Positions 46,001 through 58,080 of a DNA stretch of 64,000 nucleotides are shown piece after piece. Position numbers and translations under genes: made by a program. The notes under the pieces were generated by a model. That model was not told the DNA's origin and did no database searches. It saw nothing but the letters and a program-made list of their open reading frames with translations. Source of the stretch: Drosophila pseudoobscura (Eukaryota > Arthropoda > Insecta > Diptera > Drosophilidae); the NCBI RefSeq assembly GCF_009870125.1, contig NC_046679.1, positions 9,052,001-9,116,000 on the forward strand. Reading direction: 5' to 3'. Within the stretch, counting starts at the first letter, position 1, and each line of letters starts with the position of its first letter.

Positions 46001-48663
46001 GTGGCTGCCGTGCAGTGCAACTGTTAATTGTTTCTCAGCTCCGTTTCTGGAAACGCTTCAATACTTTTGGGCCCCGCCGATTGCATATCAAATTCAAGGT
46101 AAGGCTTCAAGCCAACTGTTTTTGCCAGCCGTTTAATGGCCGTTCGTCCCCCGAGGGGCGCGTGGCAGAGGCAATTGCCATTTGGGATAAGTAGGTGAAG
46201 TCCAGACCCGAGAAAGAACTGTTTTGCCAAATCGGTTAGAGTATCTACAGTATGCATTCCGAAAATAGAGAGATCTACTCAGGAAATCTTGAAATGTCTG
46301 GGCTATTTCTGGATCCCCATTTTATTAGTATAATTCTATTATGTGCAATAATTATAAAATGGGTGTTAAATTATAATCTTAAATCAACTGTTCCAGGTAA
46401 TCTCAATCTATATGTCATATAAAGATAAAGTACTGTTTGTGTTGCTGATGGAGTGCTCTCAAATTATGACCGTAGGAAACTGGAAGTATCCCATAAAAAA
46501 TCGTTAATAGCCCGCTTATGGAGCTTATCGAAGATAATATTGTATATTTTGGAAAAACCAGCTAGCACTTAAAATCTGATTAAAATAACGAAACGAAAAT
46601 TCTTGCAATGCGATAAGCGAGCAGGCCCCTGGGAAGTGTGCCAATGCCGCGGCTCTTACGGGGGGCAGACTGTGGCGCCCCGGACGCCAAAGTGGCCTTA
46701 CATTAAGGCCATAATGCCTGTGTGGAAAGCAGAACAACTGTCGGCTAATTAGAACTGCTGGGACTGGCTCTTACTTAAGCCGTTTTACACTTTCAAAAAC
46801 AGCCCAAGCCATTCCCTGAGTCATCCACCTACCACCTACCGCTGCTTTGCTACCCCCATTCGTGACTGATAAGATAATTTGCGAGCTCAAAAGTTATTTT
46901 TTTGCCATCATTTTTTATGTTTGCTGGTGTCTTGCACACCCTATAAAAGGGTATTATGTTTTATATCAGATGTTTGCAATGGATCCTTAAATGATGATGA
47001 ACAGAAGTCTTGCTTGTGGTCGGATTGCTTGATCTTGGCCATGGCCACAGGAGGGATTAACCTGCCTACAAGTCCTTGTACGAGACTGTTGTACTTCTGA
47101 GAAACGATGGTTCCGCCAGGGTATCTCTGTCGCTCTTTCTATGGTTTTTCAAGTACTCATAATCGTACACATGTAGCTACATGTGTTTGCAAATAACCGT
47201 ACACTATGTGGGTGTGGGTGTCAACGGCTACAAGCTACTTGGCACTCGGCTGCAGTTTGCTCCCAGGTGAGACTCTTATCAGACAAACGCCAGAGATAAG
47301 CGGCAAATGCTCGCGTGCCTCGCTAGACAGCAGGAGGAGAAGGAGCAGTGCTAGGGCAGGGAGGTCGGCTGGTCAGGAGGAGCCATCGAGCGTCCCCTTA
47401 ATCGATCATATTCAACATTGTTTGTTGTTTATAGCGAAATCGAAAACGCATTCGTGGCGTAGCTGGAATGGAGCGATTTATGATGATAGGCCGGATCAAT
47501 TTGGAGGACGGATCGACAGCAGAGGTTGTTGAACGCACTCTTGTTTGTTTAGATTCGCATCGGATCGGATCGGTCAAGAGGAAATGGTGCCGTTGTGGCT
47601 TTATGGCTTAGTTCTGGCGAATTCCTTGGTTATCTGAAGTTGCCCTGGCTTTCGAGTATCGGTCTTCCTGTTTTTGCACTCGCGAAAATAATTGCAGTTG
47701 CCCCGATAAGATGCATAATTAATCATAATTGTCGATCCATCTACTAATATGAGCATTTCGCCACATTTTATGGCCCTCACACGCACTAGCAGTCGCACTC
47801 GCAGTCGCACTCGCAGTCGCACTCTCATTAGATCGTATAGGCCCATAAATTATATAAATAGCCAATGCGCCGATGAATTGCAAGTTTCGGTAGTACGGGG
47901 GTACACACGTAGCGGTTATCAATGTTGATTTTGGAGGGGGTACAATCATAATCTTGCACGATCGGCCGATCGCTGATAAGTACGCTAGGCGGCTCGCGCG
48001 ACAATGTAGTGAATCGTGCATTTTTGGATGGTATAGCAGAGCAGTGCGCAATTGGTGGGGAATTAGCGTAGCCTAGCCCCCACGTCTTTAATGGGAAGGG
48101 GAATACCAGGGACGATCGATCAATCAATGAAAGCTATAGTATCGCATGAATGGACTTACCTTTGTCATCAGGCGATCGGCGCCGGTGCCCTCCTCGTCCC
48201 GGAATAGAATATCCCGATTGTAGTTTGGTACAAGATCCTTGAATTTTGGTGAATCGCGTTTAATTTCGCCCTCGAGCGGACCGGAGGCACCGGTCTGGTA
48301 TTCGGATAAATTTGGTATGGTTTGCTTGAGCACCAGCGGATAGAGGTTGCGCTCCCGGCGACGTCCCAGACCCCGGCCGGGGCCGCAGCTGTGCGCCGGC
48401 GTAAAGCTCAGCGGCAGCAGCAGCAGCAGCACGGTCATCAGCATGGTCAGCCTGCTGCTGCAACGCTGCGTATACGCAATGTGGCGCAACTTTGTGGTGG
48501 CGATGGCGGCAGAGTCAGAGGCACAAGCCGAGGCTGAGGCGGAGGCAGAGATCGAGCTGGGACATGGTCTGTGGCATTTGGCATCTAGGGAAAGGCAGGT
48601 GACACTGGCGGCGCTGGCCCAGGGCACGGACATGGACATTGGCACTTCGTTGTGGTTATCCAT
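34925..48663 (-). CDS. hh: Hedgehog precursor
   Basis: Three exons, 48663-48160, 39959-39698 and 35604-34925, join in frame to give 481 aa. The secreted morphogen is cut and lipid-modified, and signals through Patched and Smoothened. A serine/alanine-rich N-terminus is followed by an internal signal hydrophobic segment (about 73-90). Next is CGPGRGLG, with C93 the expected palmitoylated cysteine. The signalling domain covers about 93-265, including SVMNEWPG and YEGRAVTI. The self-cleavage site is G265-C266-F267. The Hint domain has TxxH at T334-H337 and C408, all intact, so autoprocessing and cholesterol transfer should work. The C-terminus is [10 protein letters not shown]. The offset to my memory of the 471-aa D. 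melanogaster protein is +8 at these residues, caused by the longer N-terminus. The 8.2-kb first intron is a usual place for hh enhancers. Confidence 0.97.
35605..39697 (-). other. hh: hh intron 2 (non-coding)
   Basis: 4.1 kb with no coding exon. It contains simple repeats: GACA at 36706-36727 and CAA at 37431-37455. Open frames here follow low-complexity tracts. Enhancers are possible but none can be named. Confidence 0.7.
37431..37455. repeat. (CAA)n microsatellite in hh intron 2
   Basis: Eight copies of CAA. Confidence 0.9.
42649..42661 (+). promoter_or_regulatory. Sine oculis consensus match in hh intron 1
   Basis: GTAAGCAGATATG fits GTAANYNGANAYS at every position. A CACGTG E-box lies 10 bp to the left (42634-42639), and GGAA cores lie within about 100 bp to the right. 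Confidence 0.5.
43027..43054. repeat. (CT)n microsatellite in hh intron 1
   Basis: A 28-bp CT run, also a GAGA-type site on the complement. Confidence 0.9.
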
Positions 48664-49520
48664 TATTGATATTTGTGTTTGTTTTTAATTCTGTGTGTAA
48701 TCTGCTGTTTCTCTTTTCGAATTTTTGGTTTTGGTTGTTTAGCACTTCACTTTTGGCACACTGAGACACACTGAGACTCCGCAGACGGGACTGCTGGGTT
48801 TTTCTTTTATCGGCTATTTTCGAACGACGACTGCTGGCATTTAGCGGCTTGGGATTCGGTTTCAGATTCAGATTCGGACTCGGATTCGGATTCCGGGGGT
48901 TTGCCCAATTTGCACAACCTGGTAATCGGGTATTCGGGTAATCTGGCAATCGTACTTCCTCAAATCGTGAGTCGACTGAGTGTTAACTGTTTAGCAGTGT
49001 TAGCCGTGTTAGCAGCGTTGGGCATTAACAGCGGCTGGCAGCTCTCTCTCGGACAACCGTTGCGCTCGCACTGTGATTGACAAATGACATTTCCGAGCGC
49101 ACGAAGAGCCAGCGTACGTGCGAGCGGGTATATCGGAATCGGAGTGCGCGTAGAGTACGAGTACGACGGACGAGGGTGCTTTCAAGAACCCTAGGCCGCC
49201 GCCGCCGCCGCCGCCGCCTCAGTCGCCTTTCCAGTCGCTGCGTGCACACAGATACACACATTCATCGCAGCGGTTCATTCCGCTTGTGGCTGTGTTGGTG
49301 GCTCGCTTCATTGGTAACAGGCCCACGATCGTGGCTCTCTGGTGTTCATTTCTATGCTGGCTCTCACACGGCCCAAGTGCAAGCGAGACAACCATACAGG
49401 ACAGCACACACACACGCACATACAGAGCGATACTTATGTATGGGTGATAGGCTTTCGGGCCTTATGTACTCTCTGCCGATGCTAAGGCGCTAGAGGGGGG
49501 CAACAGATGTTGGATGATGG
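48664..49520. promoter_or_regulatory. hh: hh 5' UTR and promoter region
   Basis: Upstream of the hh start codon on the minus strand. It contains GAGAG-type runs (GCTCTCTCTC at 49041-49050) and a CCG trinucleotide run (about 49196-49218). No TATA box is clear and the start site cannot be fixed. Open frames on the plus strand here are repeat-driven. Confidence 0.5.
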
Positions 49521-52500
49521 TTCATTGTGGCCATGGATGGACTCTATTGTGTGTGTGTGTTGGTGTTGCCAATTGGCCGCATTGGTGTGCGTTATATGGA
49601 GGTACAATCGGAGCCATCTCCATATCCAATACACCCATGGCGCATCCTCATCCTCAGCCACATCTTCGGCTGCAATTTCTCTTAACACTTGCACTATTGA
49701 CTCTCGACTCTTGTGGCATGTTAGCTGCCGCCTCTGCTCTGTCTCTGGTTTTGGCCTGGCTCTTACTACCGCTCTCCTGCTCTCCTTCTTTCCCTGTTTC
49801 TGTTTCTTTCTTCTTTTTTTTTTTGCTCATTGTTCACATTTTTCCGTTGGCTTTCTTCGTTTTGTTCGGTTCGGTTTCGGTTTATTGCTTGTAAATTAAT
49901 AATGTTCCGGTTTTTTGTGTATTGTGTGGCCCCGCTGTCTTCTCCTCTTGCTCCTCTTGATCATCTGTGGCTCCTGCAGCAGCCACGCCACCTCTTCCTC
50001 CAGTATATGCCAGTATACGGTATATATGTATATATATTTATGTGTGTATGTATGTATGCTGCTGCTCCTCACTTTGTCATTACAGCATTTTGTTGGTAGC
50101 TGCTCTTCCCCCTCGGACGCCACTGCACAACCACTTCCGTTTGGAGAAGTTTCTGGTTTTGGTTTTGCTTTGGTTTTGCTTTTGGTTTTGCTCTTGGAGA
50201 AACTTGCAGAAACTTCTAGCTACTGTCCTCCCGATTAGATCATCTTAATGACTCATTAAATGTCAACGCTCGGAAGTCGGAATCTTTCGATTAGATATGA
50301 CCACAGGATGTCTAGCAATCAATACACCTAATTATAAGCAGTCCAATAAATGGCTGAACAAATCGGTACATCTAATCGGTACAGTTTCCGTTTGACGCAT
50401 CGTCATATACATACATACATTTATAAATATATGTACATAGTGACAGACTAAAGCTATACCCCCCCATAACAGATTGGACAAACAGCAAATTATTTTTAAA
50501 AACGATGTATGTATGCATTTGCAAATTGATTGATTTTTCAACGGAACCGCCTTTATAGTGGGCTCGACAAATGGTCAGTAAATTTGCTATACGCTCGGGT
50601 CTCACTCGCCAGATGTATCTTTGCATCTGTTGTTGATTTTTGCTAATTATACACGGTATTCATAGAGCACAGGGGTATATTGTGTTCATAATTGGTTGTG
50701 TAATGATTTCTACCTAGAAAAGAGTATATATTTCTGATAAGCGAGTGGGTCTGTCTATAAAGATCTGAATCCATGGACTCTTTAAGAGCTACATCATCCA
50801 ATTTCTGGCTTCAGATCTTTCTGGAAAATTCTATTAAAATAGTCTCCAAGATTCCCAGGTATCTTCTAGTCGAAATATCGTCTATATATTGCTCTTACTT
50901 GATTAACATTTGCATGAGCTGTTTCCCTGGTTCGACTTTTGCTTTCCCATATTCTACTTTGCAGGGATTTCTCGCACCTTTTGAACTCGGGTCCGCAGAC
51001 TACAACTATTCTCCCGCCCCCACCTGTGGTCTTTTGTTCAGGGCTTTTTGCGGTTGCACTTGAGTGCTGCTGCTGCTGGTGATGCTTGAGTATTGACTGT
51101 GTCACTTATAAGCGCGAACAGAGGAACACGCTTGCCCTATTTGTCCAAGGAATTGTCACCTGCCAAACGGACAGACGGACAGAGAGACAGACTCCCCCTA
51201 GATGATACAGCAGAACAAAGGGAATCCAGACCCTGGTTCATGATCTGTATCTGTATCTCAAAGTGCACCTGTAACGGAACTTGATCGGCTAGCCCATCGA
51301 TGAGGCGACCATTATGGGGCCTGCCCTCCCCATTTTGGGGCCACCAGAGGAATGCAAGGCGTAGCATAATTTCAACAAAAAACGAAAAGAAAGAGAACGA
51401 TAAAAGAAAAGAAAAGAAAAGGAACAACATTCAATAGCAATGAACGCTTGGAACGGCGGCAAAGATATAAGAGAAGGCAAAACGCCATCAACAAGATACA
51501 CGGAACCAAATTAAAGATGAAGAAGCTGGCTCCGAGGCGGGGGCTGTGCCCGGCCAGGGCCAGAGGCTGCTGGTGTCAGGGGTAGGGGCAGGGGCAGGGG
51601 CAGTGGCAGCGGTAAGAGCAGCCAAGCAGCAACAACCATACCACAAAGAAGCTGGAGTCTGCAGAGTGCTGTGTGTGTGTGAGAGAGTTCGAGAGTGTCT
51701 GTGTGTCTATGTGGCTGCCACATAAATTTCCAGCTTCTTTGTATTGCGGCAACTCATTATGTGGCACAGTGTGTGTGCGTATCTGTGTATCTGTGTGTGT
51801 ATATGGGGCGGAGCTGCTTAAGGCGCTCATTTGTGAATGAACACACCGTGAACAACGGCAGAGACAACGTGAACGGGAGAGGAGACCGATCATCCCGGGG
51901 CCCAGACAACAATCGCACCAGCACTTAATGAGCATGAATAAATGGCATCGACAGAGGCCCAACACCAACACCACCCGATCAAAAAGTATCTTGAAAAAAC
52001 TCTCAGGAAAATACAGACACAGAGCGAGAGACAAAGAGATAGAAAGAGCGAGAGAGAGTGAGATGGGGAGCATCATAATCATGATCATATAGATCAGCGC
52101 TCTTTCGTAAATACAATAAAATAACCAAAAAAAAGAAGAAGATAAAAGGGCAAAGATTAGTTTCTGTAATTAGATTTGGTCCAGGGGCCCGGCCATTGAT
52201 TTATGTGAATATTAATGGGACGACAGCTCTTTAGTGTGTACGTTAAAAACCGAAATTGAATTTTAATGGCAACCTGTAGTGCCACCAGTAGACCAATAGA
52301 ACCGGAAATGTCCAGACGATTCGCTGGCCAACAAACAGGGGAATGCCTGCCACATCCATCTAAGTATAGCCAGGGATTCCACTGGCAGATTCAGGGCCAG
52401 GCAAGGGGGCAAATGGAACGCCATTTTCTGTGCTTGTGCGCCATGGCGCGTCCTCATCCAGCCGACATCTCCGTCTGCTTTTAATTTCTTTTAATGGAAG

Positions 52501-55500
52501 TTGTTAACATGGCTGCTGCTTCTCTTGGCCAACTGGCTGTGCCTTTGCCTTCGCCTTTGCCTTTGCCATCCCTCGCCGGAGTCCTCTTCCCCCTATGGTG
52601 GCTGTTGGGGCACCACTTGGCTTCCCACCATTCCCACCGACGCCATGGGTTCGCTTTTGATTTGCTCTTTTTGTTTCTCTTACTCATTTTTTTCCCCTTT
52701 TTTTTGGTGTTTCGATCATAAAACTTCGATATGAAACTTGTATTTTTTGGTTTTCTTTTTTGAATGCACTCTCAGCGGATTCAGGGCATATTTCCTATAC
52801 AATGGTGCTTCGAAAAATATGAAAAATGCTTAAAGAGATAACAGAAATCAATGAAGAAATTATAGTATTTTCTTGCATAGCCTAAACATGACTACGAAAT
52901 TCAATTTTAAATTAATATTCGTCGAAAAATATTCCTCATATTTTCCAATATTTTCTCTCTAATCTTTATCATATATCCAAAGGGTAGTTGGTTCCCTTGG
53001 AATATTTTAAAACTATTCTCCCATATTTATCTGAGTTTTCATAAATATTTTTGTCCTTGCCTTCTAGATTTGTCCTCTTTCCTTATACCATCTCTTTGGT
53101 AGTAATAATTAATCTATAACCTATATTTAGCATCACATAGGAATGTATTAATTAAATAAAATATGCTAAAGAGCATCTTATAGTCGACACAACTTCTAAG
53201 TATACCCAACTATGCCGCTCTCGCTTGGGGTTCATTGAATTTTTAAAGTGCTTTATGGTCACAGAGCTGTTGGCTGCTAGCTGCTGGTTGATGGCAAGTT
53301 TGTTGCCAAAGTCTTTTGTTTCGACTGCACAACTTCCCATAGAGACAGAGAGAGAGAGAGAGAACATTAGAGAGAGAGAGGGAATAAGCTGCTGGCCACA
53401 TAATTAACCAGATAATGGCCATAACGCGTGCTTTGGCCTGTCGCACCGGTTTGTTGCTCGGTCATCTCCTGTGAAGGTCGGCTTCATTTAATAACTAATA
53501 CTAACTAATATTTACGAGAATATTTCTATGGTTTACGGCCCAACACGACGCAGTCCAAGAGGGGCACTGTGGAACCCCTTTTCACGGGGCAGGGCAGGGG
53601 TACCCACACACAACAATCACAACAGATCACAGTCCCAATTCTCATATCAGGCCAATGCTGATTTCGATTTGATTCCAAGAAGCAGGCACTCAATCATGCC
53701 CCGAGTTGTTGGCCTCTTGTTGTGACTGTCTCCGACTGCCCCTGAGTGCCTCCGACTGCCTGCCACTGCCACTGCTGCTGCTGCTGCTCATGCTGCTGCG
53801 GCCTCATAGCGTGCGACAAATGCCACTAACGGTTTGAGGTCTCTAATGGATGTTGACATTTACGGCTACCAGGGATTTGGATGTGGATTCGTATTGGCTC
53901 AAAGGCGGAACGGAACGGAACGAAAGAGAGTGAGAGGCTGTTTAATTCACATAAATCCAAGTGAAATGCCATTGGGGAATTGCTTTAGAGATAGAAATTA
54001 GGCAAATGGACGGGAGGACGTGTCTCCGGCATTCCCTGGAATTCTCCGGCCGGCACAAAGGAGATGCCACTGAATGGGACTCGGGAGCAAAAAGGGGAAG
54101 GCGTGCAGAGTCGCCAGGGGCCATGGGCCATGGGCCATGGGTCGTGGGCATGTAACATAAACATTCACAGCATAAAAAGGGTCTCTCACCATTACTCCCT
54201 ATCTCTCTCTCACGCTCTCTCTTTCTCTCTCTCTCTGTCTACTCGTAGTGTGTGTACAAACATTTGTCAACTCTGGGCCTTTTGATCCTGGCCGGCACGA
54301 GAGTCAAAAAGTCGTAAGCGGCATAGTTATCATTGTGCCTCCCTGGGTCCATTGTGCTATCAGCTGGCAGCGATCGATGCGGTTTCAGGCAGCAGCAGCA
54401 ACAGTCTCTCCGATCACCGTGAGTAAGCAGTGCTGGCTGCCCCGAGGAAGGGCAGATCTTGGCCACATGCGGCGCGTATTTGGCCAACAGTTGTTTTGCA
54501 CGAGACAAAACCACAAAAATGCAGCCAGTATGTTCAACATTTTCCAGCCGTGTCGCCCACGCAGCCTATCCACAAATCAAACCTTCGATAGACATTGAAA
54601 CATGCGGCTGGTGACGGACTCATTCCATGGATATTAGAGCGTATTCTGGTGACTTTTGCAGGGGATTTCTTACTAAAAAGTTACCAAATAACATGGGGAT
54701 GTGTATGCCCAGATTTGATTTTTAAGACTTCAGTTTTCAAACATAAGCCTCCGATTCATTGGGAACAAATGGCATTCCCTTCCCCCCCTCATAGATGCAG
54801 CCAACTTCTTGCCACAAAGCCAAGCGGCAGCACTTACTTAAAATATTAAACAACAAGCCGAGCCCTTTGCAGCAGCCCTCTCGAGCATCTTGAGAGCTAG
54901 GGCCGGGCAGACGAGTCACATGGATGCCCTCTCAAGTGGCCGTACAGGCGACAGGCACCGCGATGAGGAGCTCCTCTGGACGGACGGACAGACAGACAGC
55001 AAACATGCGAGTATGAGTATTTAAATGTGTATCATGGCGGTGGTCAAGTGAAGCGCATGCGTTGATGGACTTGAATTATATGCGACTTAAGCTCCGCTGC
55101 TGCTGCTGCAGAGGCTGTTGCTGCCACTGCTGATGGTGCATCCATCCGCATGGGCATCGGCAGCGGCATCGGCATCGGCATCCTCGGCAGCCAGTGCCAT
55201 AAAAATTAAAAGTCATTATGGCCTGGAACAGCATTTAAGCCGTGGCAATATCATCTGTCTCTCTCTGGCTGTCTGTGTGGCTGTGGATATGGGGAGACCG
55301 TGGCACATTCCCACATTCCCACAGTCCCAGATCCCAGATCCCCAGGTCGCGGCTCTACTCGGCTCGAGTGTCGCTGGGCTGTCAGAAAGTGCCATGAGAC
55401 GGCAGCAGCCACATGCGTCCACTTGGAGTGGGTTAATATTTGTTTGCTTTATCATTTTGAATTGACAGCAAAGTGGCGCTTGTTGCTCTTGTTGTTGCTG

Positions 55501-58080
55501 CTGTTACTGTTGTTGCCGGCTGCCCCAGCGGGCGGGCCGCGCCGAAGGCTCAAGTTGTTTGTTGTCTGCGCGCCGATTATGGAAAGTTGATGACCAACAC
55601 AACTTGCAACAGCAAACACCAACCAAAACTTCGTAGGTGAAACAACAGCAGTAGAAACACAGCCCTCCAGTCCTCCCAGCTTCCTTCCAGCTTCCTTCCA
55701 GCTTCCTTCCACTTCTTTGCCAGTTCTTTTTCAACTGCTTTTCGGGCTTAGAAAAATCTCTTCTCGAAGGTTTTCAATTTCAAAATGCCAATACTCCCTT
55801 TTTGTTATGCGCCGCTCGTGGCTACATGCCGCCCCGGCCACAAAAACCGCAAGTGCGGAATGCAGCCACTGCCGCAGCCACTGCCACAGCCAGCCCCTGC
55901 CACCAGTCAAGAGTTAAGGGGGCTGAGGGGCGGGGCTGTGGCAACGACTGCCAGGCAACACTTCGTTAAGTTGAGGCCAACATCAACGTCAACGCCTGTG
56001 TCGGTTAAATAGATTTCCAATACCCTTTCCTTGGGCATGCACGCAAGCGGGTTCTATTTGTAAAGAGTATTTATCAAGATCTATTAGGACTATAAGTTTG
56101 TTTTGGAGACTGCCTCGATCTGCGTGGTATCCATGGTAGATCAGAATCTGTAGTAAGTGGTAAGTAATGAAGAAGTATAAGGATATGGCATCCAAGCAAT
56201 TGGCCAACAGAGTATCAAGAGCTTCGACTCACCACAGCACAACCTCATCTCTCTCGTCAGTCTGTTCTGTTTTTGGGGTCGCTTTGCGCTCTCCTTCCTT
56301 TGGCTTTGATCTGTGGAGCTGTGGAGGCAGCAGCCAGCAGGCAGCAGGCAACAGACAACAACCTGGCGGCAGGCAGGACCGTCTGCAGGGCAGGGCCCAA
56401 AGGTAGCACATGTCCCGGGGTCCCGCTGCAGCAAATTGAAAATTGATTTTTAAGCAGAGATGCTGCGCCGCGAACTGCCCCGAGTTCGTTGCCTAAGTCT
56501 TTCGTTGAGATGACGATGACTCAAAATATACGCCGCGAAATTCCCACATAAATTGCGCGCGTTGTCAAATTAAAAATGCCTAATGAGCCGATTGGAGCCG
56601 GCCCAATGCAAAAGAGCTGAAAAATGCATTAGAAGCAGCAGGGATCCGTCCCGGGACGCGGGTCTGCGGTCCTAAGTCCCCTCTTGTGGCACCGCCTTGT
56701 GGCACAGCTTCCATAGTCCCGTCCCCGAGTCCGATCCCCCAGTCAACGGCGGCGAAATGTATCGTGTTACAAATCACGGCGGGGCGTGCGGGCGGAGGCA
56801 ACATCTCCTGCAACATCTCGCCAGCGAACAGCAACAGAAACAAGTTTCGAGTGGAAATGCGTGTAGCGTGCAGCGTGCGAAACACTGCAGAACATGAACA
56901 CGAAACGACGCGAAAGCCCTGATGCCCATCCCGATCCCGAGCCCAATGCCGAGGCCTCCGCCTCCACCTTCGCCTCGGCCTCGGCCACGGCCTGATCCCT
57001 GTTCCGTTCAGCAAGCGATCTGTTCTGTTCCCTGATGCTCTTGTACATGTCCATGTCCACTTGGCCAACATCTAAAAATAGTTGGTGGTGGTGCTACGGA
57101 CGCATGTGCGCAGGGAGAGGGTGTCCCACAGTCCGTTTTGGCCAACATGAAAAATGGCAACACTTTTGCGCTCATAAAACCTATTTATATGCCAGGCAGC
57201 TACCTAAGGGACGGTGCTGCCCCCTCCCCACAGTACAAATGAGACGGGTTCACTAATATGCTCGATCGTTTCCATTGCAGTGTGCCAGGGCCACAATGCG
57301 CAGGCGCAGGCGCAAGCGCGTGAGATCTCCACGCAAGATCATCAGAAGGAGGGTAGGCAGAAGGCAGGCAGCATTCGGGCCCAGAAAGAGCCCTTAGTCC
57401 GGGGGTCCAGAGCCCAAGTCCAGTTTGAGGACGGGACCACACAAATACAGGCACGCGTTCGCTGACAGAATAAAAATTGTTGCGCTTGTGTTTAACGCGC
57501 GAACGCGGCGATATCGCTGCCACAGCAAACGGCAACGGGCAACCGGCAACGGGCAACGGCAGTGGCTGTGGCTGCCACAGCAGAAGCAGCCAGATCGTAC
57601 CTTGTTTCAAACTGGCTCCCTGCCTGGATCTCTGACTCTGTTCCTCGGATGTGGCTCTCAGGTTAAAGTGGTCGGGGAGGGAGGCCAGGACAGGGCAGGG
57701 CAGGGCAGGGCAGGCATTGTCGGCTTGCTTAGCTATCACTGAACGATTATCGTGCATTTTAAAATTCTTACGAGTTTCTGGAGTTGTTGCTGCTGATGCT
57801 CTGCCTTCTGCCTTCTTTACCTTTTATACCCGTGTTGCCCTTTTCTCTGCGCTGCGCTGCGCTGCGCTGCTCTTTGTTGGGCCAGATTGGAATCACGCAT
57901 GGGAACCAAGCGCCTTGGCTTTTGTCTTGTCTGCGGACGGCAAAAAAAAAAAAAATAATATAAAAAAAAACGTAAAAAGGAACGATATTGTGTATGAAAA
58001 AACTGCAGCATTCTCATCAACAAATTAGGAGGCGGATATATAATAAACCACGGAGAGGCGGGGGGGCACTGGGGCTGGCT
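49521..58080. other. Gene-free region upstream of hh
   Basis: About 8.5 kb with many short low-complexity open frames but no exon pair, domain or start context that I can support. Features seen are scattered GACA, CTG and CT repeats, an AT-rich patch at about 52740-53220, and GCCAT/ATGGC and GAGAG words. It is a plausible home for hh regulatory elements. Confidence 0.5.

Larger units (their letters stand above)
39960..48159 (-). other. hh: hh intron 1 (non-coding, regulatory)
   Basis: 8.2 kb with no coding exon. It holds a CT repeat (43027-43054), a CA repeat (43816-43834), and GGGCCT-rich patches near 41758 and 42561. A match to the Sine oculis consensus lies at 42649-42661. In D. melanogaster this intron carries the retinal hh enhancer. 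Confidence 0.7.

Noticed and set aside
49077-49899. Arg-rich and Leu/Phe-rich frames upstream of hh
   Set aside because: They are driven by CCG and T-rich low-complexity DNA, with no family signal.
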